From positions 1-13,608 of the forward strand of contig CAJXFN010000025.1 in assembly GCA_913052655.1 (NCBI GenBank): 13,608 nucleotides of DNA, in the 5' to 3' direction. Of the stretch, positions 7,619 through 13,608 are shown piece by piece (position 1 is the first letter of the stretch; the number at the start of each line of letters is the position of its first letter). A program made the position numbers and the translations under genes. Source of the DNA: an uncultured Flavobacteriales bacterium. Lineage in GTDB: Bacteria > Bacteroidota > Bacteroidia > Flavobacteriales > BACL11. The notes beneath the pieces are model-generated. The model worked only from the letters and a program-made list of their open reading frames with translations, ran no database searches and was not told the origin of the DNA.

Positions 7619-9027
7619 AAGCATTTCTAATTCTGACACCCTTTCTTTCGTTTTCTCAAGATCTTGAAATAAAACATCTGTCTGAGAAGATTAATACAGT
7701 AGGGTCGGAATTTAATTTTATAAAAATAGATGAAAACACAGCATACTATAGCTCTTCTACTTTAGAAAAAGGCAAATATCAAACACTAATTTTTAAATCT
7801 GTGCGTAAAAATGGAGAATGGAAAAAAGGAACATACAATCATTTGGGAAATTCTTATTCCTATTCAAACATCTCTTATCCAAATGAGAAAAATTGTATTT
7901 ATTATAGTGTGATAGATAAATTTGGAAATAGTAAAGTTGCTTATAGAGATTATAAAAAACCAGAAGCTGAAATTTTAAATAATAACATCAACTTGTCTAA
8001 CTCTACAAATACACAACCTCACAAAACAACATATAATAATAAAGATATTTTGTATTTTGTTTCAGATAGAAAGGGAGGATTTGGTGGTCTTGATATTTGG
8101 TTTTGTATTATAGATAAAGATGGAAACTATGGTGAAGCTATTAATGCTGGATCAAGAATAAATACAGAATATAATGAAATAACTCCTTTTTTTAATATTT
8201 GGACTGGTGAGTTATTTTTTAGCTCTGATAGAAATGAAAAAGACAGCGGCATTGACATTTATAAATCAATTGGTAATTTAAACCTTTGGAATAAAGTTGT
8301 GCGGGTTGATGAACTTTGCTCAGATAAAGATGATCTTTATCTTAGTTTTTATGATAAGTATTCTGGATATTTTTCCTCTAACAGAAGCCCTTCTATTTAT
8401 TTAGATGAAGAAAATTGTTGCAACGATATTTTCTCTTTCCAGTACCCAACGCTAAAAGAAAAAACTACAATCTACTTAGATACAATTAGGAAACATCTTC
8501 CAATATCTCTATATTTTCATAATGACGAACCTAATCCAAGTAGCCTACAAACAATTACAAACCTTACTTATAAAGAATGTTATATCTCATATTATTTATT
8601 GAAAGAAAAATATATAAAAATTAACAGCAATATAGAAGTTGAAGAATTCTTTGAATTCACTCTTAAAAAAAATTACAATAAATTAAATTCTACCCTTAAC
8701 TATATTTTACAATCTTTAAAAGATGGTAATAACATGGAGTTGCACATTAAAGGGTATGCAAGTCCATTATATGATAAAGATTATAATATTAACTTGTCTA
8801 AGAGGAGAATCTCTTCTTTAATAAATATGTTAAATAATTTTAAAAATGGAGCCTTAAAAGAATATTTGCATAATGGAAGTATTAAGATAGTTGAACTCCC
8901 TTTTGGAGAAAACAGATCGGATAAAAAAGTAAGCGATAACCCAAAGGATAGAAAGAATTCGGTTTATAGTAAAAACGCTATGTTAGAAAGAAAAATAGAA
9001 ATAGTGGAAATACTAGAACTAAAATAA
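7600..9027 (+). CDS. PD40 beta-propeller / OmpA-like domain protein of the T9SS cargo module
   Basis: 475 residues. A signal peptide (about 1-19, MSKIFVKAFLILTPFLSFSQ) is followed by WD40-like PD40 repeats (about 60-285): YFVSDRKGGFGGLDIWF near 151, LFFSSDRNEKDSGIDIY near 205, and a weaker GYFSSNR near 256. The C-terminal OmpA-like region (about 302-475) opens LYFHNDEPNPSS and contains IKGYASPLYDKDYNINLSKR, then ends ERKIEIVEI. The canonical OmpA GHTD Asp that contacts peptidoglycan is replaced by the GYASP form, while the LSxxR Arg is kept; this variant looks like a Bacteroidota-specific subclass. The likely site is the periplasm, tied to the outer membrane or wall. It starts 19 bases inside porP/sprF, supporting one operon, and its 3' end overlaps the convergent membrane protein gene by 64 bp. 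The exact role in secretion is inferred from context. Confidence 0.85.
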   Translation: MSKIFVKAFLILTPFLSFSQDLEIKHLSEKINTVGSEFNFIKIDENTAYYSSSTLEKGKYQTLIFKSVRKNGEWKKGTYNHLGNSYSYSNISYPNEKNCIYYSVIDKFGNSKVAYRDYKKPEAEILNNNINLSNSTNTQPHKTTYNNKDILYFVSDRKGGFGGLDIWFCIIDKDGNYGEAINAGSRINTEYNEITPFFNIWTGELFFSSDRNEKDSGIDIYKSIGNLNLWNKVVRVDELCSDKDDLYLSFYDKYSGYFSSNRSPSIYLDEENCCNDIFSFQYPTLKEKTTIYLDTIRKHLPISLYFHNDEPNPSSLQTITNLTYKECYISYYLLKEKYIKINSNIEVEEFFEFTLKKNYNKLNSTLNYILQSLKDGNNMELHIKGYASPLYDKDYNINLSKRRISSLINMLNNFKNGALKEYLHNGSIKIVELPFGENRSDKKVSDNPKDRKNSVYSKNAMLERKIEIVEILELK

Positions 9028-9620
9028 AGGATAAGAATGGTTTGAATAAAACATCCTAAGAAAAATCCAGAATATACCTGTAATCTATTATGCGCTTGTA
9101 AATCTAATCTTGAAAAAGCGAGTAATCCGGAAAGAAAAAAGAATGCAATGACCCAATAATATAAGCTTCCAAATACAATATTCAAAGCAAAAAAACTACC
9201 GGTAGCCCCACCTATACCCAACATATGTAAACTTATCTTCCATTTTTTTGTTATTAAAAATGCAAGAATTAAAATAATAATTGAAGAAAGATAAACCGAA
9301 CATAAATATGGTGATAGATATGCTATTGTTTTAAAGAAAGAGAATCCTAATATCATCACTATAATTGTATAAAATAAGGGAGAATTCCTTTCTTCTATTG
9401 TTTCCATTTCTAACGATTTTATTCTTTTTAATTTCAGAAAGAAAATGGATATAATTAGTGGTAATACAAGAGTAAAAATTATAACAGTAAAATAAAGTGG
9501 TTTTTTATAACTTGAAAAAAGAATATTAAAAAACTCCACTTCATTTAAAATCACAAATATCACTATTGTAGGCATAAAAACTGGATGAAGTAATATTGTG
9601 AAAAACTTAGAAATTTTCAT
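8964..9620 (-). CDS. Multi-pass inner-membrane protein with degenerate PAP2-like signature
   Basis: 218 residues, almost entirely hydrophobic. Predicted spans lie near 10-26, 42-63, 83-101, 106-124, 133-150, 154-170 and 183-200. No confirmed function. The segment FSRLDLQAHNRLQVYSG fits the third PAP2 phosphatase motif SRx5Hx3D as Ser170, Arg171, His177, but with Gln181 in place of Asp. ISLHM around His132 sits where PSGH would be, without Pro and Gly. The first motif Kx6RP is not clear (Lys68 with ERNSP at 77-81). A phosphatidic-acid-phosphatase-like fold is therefore plausible, while activity is uncertain. Its start overlaps the rpoN stop by one base (TAATG), indicating translational coupling. 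The last 21 or so residues are encoded antisense to the end of the OmpA-like gene, so the C-terminal tail may be a read-through extension of a shorter ancestor. Confidence 0.75.
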   Translation of the reverse strand: MKISKFFTILLHPVFMPTIVIFVILNEVEFFNILFSSYKKPLYFTVIIFTLVLPLIISIFFLKLKRIKSLEMETIEERNSPLFYTIIVMILGFSFFKTIAYLSPYLCSVYLSSIIILILAFLITKKWKISLHMLGIGGATGSFFALNIVFGSLYYWVIAFFFLSGLLAFSRLDLQAHNRLQVYSGFFLGCFIQTILILYFSSSISTISIFLSNIAFLL

Positions 9621-10972
9621 TATAACTCTCTTCTATATTTAGAGGTTTCAATACCTAATTCTTCTCTGTATTTAGCAACAGTTCTTCTTGCAATATGATA
9701 TTTATCTTCTCCTAAGAGTTCTGACAATCTTTCATCTGTATAAGGGTTTCTTTTGTCTTCAGATTCAATAATTTCAGACAATCTTTTCTTTATAACCTTT
9801 GTTGATACTTGGTCTCCATTATCTTTTGTGTAAGCTTCTGAAAATAATTCTTTTAATAAAAAAGTACCGAAAAATGTTTGTACATACTTACTATTACTTA
9901 CTCGAGAAATTGTTGAGATATTCATATTTACAACATTGGCAATATCTGCTAAAATCATAGGTTTCAATTCTTTTTCATCGCCGGTGTAGAAATATTTTTC
10001 TTGATGAGATACAATTGCGTTCATTACCTTTATCAAGGTCATTTCTCTCTGCAGAATTGCATTTTTAAACCATTTAGCAGACTCAATCTTCTTTTGTATA
10101 AATTCCTGAGCTTCTTTATCCTTTGTTTCCTTCATCATTTTTTGATAAGAAGAATTTACTCTTAATTCCTTTCCGCTTGTATTAGTTAAGCTGACAACAT
10201 TCTTTTCTTCTACTATGTTTACTAGAAAATCTGGTGTGATATAAGAAGATGAAATTGTTTTACTGAAATTTGAAGCGGGAAAAGGATTTAATTTTTCTAT
10301 AATTTCATACACCTCTTTTAATTGTCCTTCTGAAATTCCTAATTCTTTAATTATACCCTCAAAATTCTTTTTACTAAATCTTTCATATTGATTTTCTAGA
10401 ACAGAAATAGACCTTTCAATAATCTCATCTTCACCTTTATTTTTTAGTTGAATAAGTAAACATTCTTTTAAGTTTCTAGCTCCAACACCATGAGGTTCTA
10501 AAGATTGAACTACTAGTAAAGATTTTTCAATCTCATCCTCAGAAAATTCTAAATTAAGATTTATTAATAAATCATCTGAAATAGAAAATAATTCTCTACT
10601 AATCCAACCATTATGATCAAGACTATCAATCAAATACTCGATTAAAAAGACTTCATCTTCTGGTAAATTAAGTGTCAGCAACTGTTTTTTCAGATGAGAA
10701 GATAAACTTTCATCTGTATTAGATATTTGAATCTCAGAATATTCTGAATTCGTAGAGTGTCGATATTTATATGAATTGTTATTTTCTTCTTCTAATTCGT
10801 CAATATTAATATCTTCTGAATTCTCTGATTCCTCCAGAGCAGGGTTCTCTTCTAACTCTTCCTGAATTCTTGAATGTAATGATGCCAAAGGAATTTGCAA
10901 CAGACTTAGAAACTGTATCTGTTGAGGTGACAGATTTATTCCTTGTTTTAGTTGTAATTTTTGTTTCTGCAT
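9620..10972 (-). CDS. rpoN: RNA polymerase sigma-54 factor
   Basis: 450 residues, full length. The N-terminus carries the Gln/Leu-rich region I that contacts activators and core polymerase: MQKQKLQLKQGINLSPQQIQ, then a FLSLLQIP run and EELEENPALEE. An acidic region II linker follows (about 50-75), then the core-binding domain including SLEPHGVGARNLKECLLIQL. Residues about 346-377 hold the HTH-linked NISTISRVSNSKYVQTFFGT block. Residues 428-437 are the RpoN box ARRTVAKYRE, which recognises the -24 promoter element. Sigma-54 directs transcription that depends on AAA+ enhancer-binding activators; none is encoded here. It lies 3 bp downstream of asnS and is coupled to the following membrane-protein gene, so these three are probably co-transcribed from upstream of asnS. 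Confidence 0.97.
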   Translation of the reverse strand: MQKQKLQLKQGINLSPQQIQFLSLLQIPLASLHSRIQEELEENPALEESENSEDINIDELEEENNNSYKYRHSTNSEYSEIQISNTDESLSSHLKKQLLTLNLPEDEVFLIEYLIDSLDHNGWISRELFSISDDLLINLNLEFSEDEIEKSLLVVQSLEPHGVGARNLKECLLIQLKNKGEDEIIERSISVLENQYERFSKKNFEGIIKELGISEGQLKEVYEIIEKLNPFPASNFSKTISSSYITPDFLVNIVEEKNVVSLTNTSGKELRVNSSYQKMMKETKDKEAQEFIQKKIESAKWFKNAILQREMTLIKVMNAIVSHQEKYFYTGDEKELKPMILADIANVVNMNISTISRVSNSKYVQTFFGTFLLKELFSEAYTKDNGDQVSTKVIKKRLSEIIESEDKRNPYTDERLSELLGEDKYHIARRTVAKYREELGIETSKYRREL

Positions 10973-10975
10973 TAA

Positions 10976-12424
10976 TTAGAAATCAGCATTTTGAGGTGTT
11001 CTAGGGAAAGGAATAACATCTCTAATGTTTTTCATACCAGTAACAAACATTATCAATCTTTCAAAGCCTAATCCAAATCCAGAATGAACACATGTTCCAA
11101 ATTTCCTTGTTTCTAAATACCACCACAATTCTTCTTTACAAATTTCCATTTCTTCCATCCTATTAGATAGCTTATTTAAATCCTCTTCCCTTTGTGATCC
11201 TCCTATTATTTCCCCAATCTGTGGAAATAAAATATCCATAGCTCTAACCGTTTCACCGTCTTCATTCTGTTTCATATAAAAGGCTTTAACACCTTTAGGA
11301 TAATCACTAATAATTAATGGTTTCTTAAATTTCTTTTCAACTAAATACCTCTCGTGCTCAGACTGTAAATCAGAGCCAAATCCTTCTATTATATATTTAA
11401 ACTTTTTCTTCTTATTTGGTTTTGAATTTCTTAAAATATCTATTGCTTCTCTATAAGTTAGTCTCTCAAAATCATTCTCAATAACAAATTGAAGACGTTC
11501 TAGCAATCCCATTTCAGATCTTTCTTCCTTTTTTAGACTTTTCTCCTCATTTGCAAGTCTACTATCTAAAAATCTTAAATCATCCTCACAATTAGTAATG
11601 CAATACTGGATACAATATTTTAAGAATTCCTCTGCTAAATCCATATTTTCTTCTAAATCTGCAAAAGCGACTTCAGGTTCAATCATCCAAAACTCTGATA
11701 AATGACGAGAAGTATTAGAATTCTCTGCTCTGAATGTAGGCCCGAAAGTATATACCTGGCCTAAAGATAAAGCTCCTAACTCTGCTTCTAACTGACCCGA
11801 GACAGTTAAATTTGTTTTAATATTAAAAAAGTCCTTAGTATAATCAACCTTTCCATCTACTATAGGTGTGTCCTCTAAATTTAAATTTGTAACCTGAAAC
11901 ATTTCACCAGCTCCTTCCGCATCCGCTCCAGTAATAATTGGAGTATGAATATTAACAAACCCTTTATCATTAAAAAATTTATGAACTGCAAAAGTTAGTG
12001 CGTGACGTAGTCTAAAAACTGCAGAAAAAGTATTTGTTCTAAATCTCAAATGCGCCTTTTCTCTTAAAAATTCTAAGCTATGTTTTTTTGGTTGTAAAGG
12101 GTATTCATTAGCATCAGCCAAACCCAATATTTTGATTTTTTTCGCGAAAAGCTCTGATCGCTGATTGGCACCAATTGATTTTTTTAGAATTCCATTTATT
12201 TGAACACAGCAGCCTGTAGTTATATCCTTTATTGTTGCTTCATTGATTATTTGATCTTCAGCAATTACTTGCAATGTCTTAATTGTAGACCCGTCATTGA
12301 TAGATAAAAACGATGTTGTTTTACTACCTCTTTTGTTTCGTATCCATCCTTTGACTTCGACTTTTTGATTACTTGCTTCTAACTCAAGAATTTCCTTTAC
12401 TGAAATAATTTGATTATCCGACAT
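10976..12424 (-). CDS. asnS: Asparagine--tRNA ligase
   Basis: 482 residues from the ATG at 12424 (MSDNQIISVKEIL). A TTG two codons upstream (12430) would add two residues but is a less likely start. The enzyme charges tRNA-Asn with asparagine using ATP in the cytoplasm. An N-terminal OB-fold anticodon-binding domain (about 18-105) contains VEVKGWIRNKRGSKTTSFLS. The class IIb catalytic domain shows TPIITGADAEGAGEMFQV, motif 2 FRAENSNTSRHLSEFWMIEP (about 227-246), and motif 3 GFGLGFERLIMFVTG (about 446-460), with the ending VIPFPRTPQNADF typical of AsnRS rather than AspRS. Length is normal. Its start lies inside the last codons of the dxs 3' remnant (11-base overlap in a different frame), so in its present setting it has lost its original upstream promoter, and what now drives it is unclear. 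Confidence 0.97.
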   Translation of the reverse strand: MSDNQIISVKEILELEASNQKVEVKGWIRNKRGSKTTSFLSINDGSTIKTLQVIAEDQIINEATIKDITTGCCVQINGILKKSIGANQRSELFAKKIKILGLADANEYPLQPKKHSLEFLREKAHLRFRTNTFSAVFRLRHALTFAVHKFFNDKGFVNIHTPIITGADAEGAGEMFQVTNLNLEDTPIVDGKVDYTKDFFNIKTNLTVSGQLEAELGALSLGQVYTFGPTFRAENSNTSRHLSEFWMIEPEVAFADLEENMDLAEEFLKYCIQYCITNCEDDLRFLDSRLANEEKSLKKEERSEMGLLERLQFVIENDFERLTYREAIDILRNSKPNKKKKFKYIIEGFGSDLQSEHERYLVEKKFKKPLIISDYPKGVKAFYMKQNEDGETVRAMDILFPQIGEIIGGSQREEDLNKLSNRMEEMEICKEELWWYLETRKFGTCVHSGFGLGFERLIMFVTGMKNIRDVIPFPRTPQNADF

Positions 12425-12545
12425 TGGCAACTGTTTTGGTAACTAGTTTAACAACAGTTTTTTGTAAGGTTTCAGCATCATATAAACACTCTTTATGTAG
12501 TTCCTCCTGAGTTCCATGATTTATAAATTTATCAGGGAAATTAAG
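12414..12545 (-). pseudogene. dxs: 3' end of a dxs gene (C-terminal remnant, N-terminal part absent)
   Basis: The minus strand reads, up to a TAA at 12414-12416, TLNFPDKFINHGTQEELHKE, then CLYDAETLQKTVVKLVTK and a short tail TVANVG. The PDKFINHGTQEEL core followed by a DAE block matches the extreme C-terminus of DXS (family form: LGIPDxFxxHGTxxEL, then an E-C-G-x-D-A-E-like stretch). Homology fades upstream near 12545, where the plus-strand glycosyltransferase frame takes over, and no start, thiamine diphosphate site or transketolase-like domains precede it. Only about 44 codons remain. It overlaps the asnS start by 11 bases, the sort of overlap expected if dxs and asnS were originally adjacent in one operon. 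Base composition goes with the left block. Either the gene is truly truncated or the sequence switches here by mis-assembly. Confidence 0.8.
12520..12545. other. Breakpoint zone joining two unrelated gene blocks
   Basis: Left of this zone the minus strand encodes DXS C-terminus (PDKFINHGTQ occupies 12507-12536). Right of it the plus strand encodes glycosyltransferase family 9 (INLSGKLS starts at 12523). Both readings look family-like across roughly 12523-12540, so the join may lie in a short shared stretch of about 15-25 bp. The plus frame is closed by TGA at 12517-12519. No inverted terminal repeats, target-site duplication, integrase or tRNA gene is seen around it. Confidence 0.7.
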
Positions 12546-12831
12546 CGTCTTAGAGTCGGCAGCTCTGATCAGAGATGCACAAATGAATGTGGTGTTGGAT
12601 TCAGCACCTATGCATTTGGCAAGTGCCGTAAACGCAAGAACAACAAGTGTTTTCTGTTCAACAATACCTCAATTTGGATTTACTCCATTAGCTGAGTATT
12701 CTATCATTGTTGAAGTAGAAGGACAACTAAAATGCAGGCCTTGTGGTGTGCACGGCAAGAAAAAATGTCCAAAAGGTCATTTTAAGTGTGGAGAAATAAA
12801 TGTGGATAAACTATTGAAGAGAACTGAATGA
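12520..12831 (+). pseudogene. Glycosyltransferase family 9 (heptosyltransferase-like), C-terminal fragment
   Basis: The open plus frame runs from just after a TGA at 12517 and reads INLSGKLSVLESAALIRDAQ, then MNVVLDSAPMHLASAVNA, FCSTIPQFGFTPL, and the Cys-rich RPCGVHGKKKCPKGHFKCG close to its end. These are the nucleotide-sugar-binding and C-terminal features of Bacteroidota ADP-heptose:LPS heptosyltransferase-like GT9 proteins, which are usually about 330-350 residues and add inner-core sugars at the cytoplasmic side of the inner membrane. Roughly the first 240 residues are missing. The first ATG in the frame (12583) is inside the conserved region, just before DSAPMHLAS, so it is not a genuine start. 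The stop overlaps the following threonylcarbamoyladenylate synthase start (ATGA), an intact operon junction. Codon use is like the genes to its right, unlike those to its left. Confidence 0.85.
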
Positions 12832-13394
12832 TGAGAGATATTGTACATAAATCTGTTAAGCTTTTAAAAGAAGGAAAGGTGATCTTATATCCAACGGATA
12901 CAGTTTGGGGGATTGGATGTGATGCAACAAATGCAAAAGCGGTTGAGAAGGTTTATAAGATCAAGAAACGTGTAGAAAGCAAAAGTTTGATCATTCTGGT
13001 CGAAGATGAAAGTAGATTAGCCGGATATATGCAGGATGTTCCGGATATTGCTTATGATCTGATTGATAGTGTTGATAAACCGTTAACGGTTATTTATCCA
13101 AATGCAAAAAACCTCGCCAAGAATGTGATTGCAGAAGATAAATCTATTGCTATTCGTGTTGTGAAGAATGAGTTCTGTCAGGAACTTCTCCGCCAATTCA
13201 GAAAACCGATCGTTTCTACTTCTGCAAATGTTTCAGGGGAGCCAACTCCGGTAACTTTTCATAAGATCTCACAGGAAGTTAAAGATGCAGTCGATTATGT
13301 AGTTGAGGTTGAAAGAGATTCGCTAAATCAAGTTAAACCATCTACAATAATTAAATTAGAAGCAGATGGAACCTTTAAAATCATTCGTAAATAA
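12828..13394 (+). CDS. L-threonylcarbamoyladenylate synthase (YrdC/Sua5 family)
   Basis: 188 residues, the short TsaC-like form without the extra C-terminal Sua5 domain. It makes threonylcarbamoyl-AMP from threonine, bicarbonate and ATP, the first step of the t6A37 tRNA modification, in the cytoplasm. Visible motifs are VILYPTDTVWGIGCDATN (about 19-36), VEKVYKIKKRVESKSLIILV (about 39-58), which is the substrate-site KxR...K block, DKPLTVIYPNAKNLA, IAIRVVKNEFC and PIVSTSANVSGEPTP. Two adjacent ATGs are possible: 12828 overlaps the upstream stop by ATGA and 12831 by TGATG; either gives coupled translation. Its stop overlaps the next gene by TAATG. The three genes form a tight operon. Codons such as CTG, CGT and ATC are more frequent here than in the left block. 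Confidence 0.95.
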   Translation: MMRDIVHKSVKLLKEGKVILYPTDTVWGIGCDATNAKAVEKVYKIKKRVESKSLIILVEDESRLAGYMQDVPDIAYDLIDSVDKPLTVIYPNAKNLAKNVIAEDKSIAIRVVKNEFCQELLRQFRKPIVSTSANVSGEPTPVTFHKISQEVKDAVDYVVEVERDSLNQVKPSTIIKLEADGTFKIIRK

Positions 13395-13608
13395 TGAAGT
13401 CGGCATATATTCAATTCCAACCACATCTGTATGATATTCAAAAGAATATCCAAACCCTAAATCCTCTGATCGATCAAGCCTCAGAGGCGGATTTGATCGT
13501 GTTGCCGGAATTGGCAAGTACAGGATACAATTTCGATTCTTATGATCTTGCTAAGAATTGTGCAGAGGATATCCATCATAGTGAATTTGTTGAGTTCCTT
13601 ATTTCTAA
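13394..13608 (+). CDS. Carbon-nitrogen (nitrilase superfamily) hydrolase, N-terminal part (runs off right edge)
   Basis: 71 codons from the ATG that overlaps the previous stop. The protein opens MKSAYIQFQPHLYDIQKN, the usual first strand and helix of the nitrilase fold, followed by ADLIVLPELASTGYNFDSYD (about 32-51). LPELASTGY carries the first catalytic residue of the Glu-Lys-Cys triad, here Glu39. The Lys and Cys lie beyond the window, so the substrate (amide, nitrile or carbamoyl compound) cannot be inferred. It is the third gene of a coupled series with the GT9 fragment and the threonylcarbamoyladenylate synthase. Its GC-richer codon use matches theirs. Confidence 0.9.
   Translation, partial: MKSAYIQFQPHLYDIQKNIQTLNPLIDQASEADLIVLPELASTGYNFDSYDLAKNCAEDIHHSEFVEFLIS

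Noticed and set aside
12165..12183. TTGGCAC resembling a sigma-54 -24 element near rpoN
   Set aside because: It lies within the asnS coding sequence and the GC of the -12 element is absent at the required spacing (GATT instead of TTGC).
12400..12700. Integrative element or transposon end at the junction
   Set aside because: No transposase, integrase, terminal inverted repeat, direct target repeat or tRNA attachment site was seen near the breakpoint.
12583..12831. A stand-alone 82-residue protein starting at ATG 12583
   Set aside because: The ATG falls within conserved GT9 sequence and family-like residues continue upstream to about 12523, so this is a truncated gene rather than a small independent protein.

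Overview
The window comes from an AT-rich member of the Bacteroidota, most likely Flavobacteriales-like. The evidence is a type IX secretion (T9SS) substrate with a gliding-motility-type C-terminal sorting domain, a PorP/SprF partner, a PD40/OmpA-like protein, DUF3108 and M23 proteins of the Bacteroidota type, a TAnnTTTG-type promoter, and tight gene packing without obvious Shine-Dalgarno sequences. No tRNA, rRNA, CRISPR array or insertion sequence was recognised.

Layout. Positions 1-787 (minus) hold the N-terminal 262 codons of 1-deoxy-D-xylulose-5-phosphate synthase (dxs), running off the left edge. A 71-bp divergent spacer with a good promoter for dxs separates it from a rightward block: a DUF3108 protein (859-1596), an M23 peptidase (1664-2980), a 1229-residue secreted adhesin-like protein with beta-propeller repeats, a PKD domain and a type B T9SS sorting domain (2985-6674), a PorP/SprF protein (6671-7618) and a PD40/OmpA-like protein (7600-9027). 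The last three overlap end to start and look like one secretion module: cargo, its outer-membrane partner, and a periplasmic or peptidoglycan-linked partner. Converging on this block from the right, all on the minus strand, are asnS (12424-10976), rpoN (10972-9620) and a multi-pass membrane protein with a degenerate PAP2-like signature (9620-8964).

The right end is the anomaly. Immediately upstream of asnS is the 3' end of a dxs gene (minus, 12414 to about 12545), which lacks everything before its last 40-odd codons. Within about 25 bp of where dxs homology fades, a plus-strand glycosyltransferase family 9 gene begins without its first two thirds (about 12520-12831). It is followed in a tightly coupled series by an L-threonylcarbamoyladenylate synthase gene (12828-13394) and the start of a carbon-nitrogen hydrolase gene (13394 onward). 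The right block has visibly different base and codon use (more CTG, ATC, CGT, CCG) from the AT-rich left block. Two unrelated genes broken at one point, together with a composition change, mark a junction near 12520-12545. It is either a genomic rearrangement or a chimeric assembly join. Because dxs N-terminal and C-terminal pieces bracket the 12.5 kb on the same strand, the left block has the order expected of a circularly permuted or tandemly repeated unit.

I did not find a convincing wholly new system. The T9SS module is a known type of arrangement, and the junction is the most informative feature.
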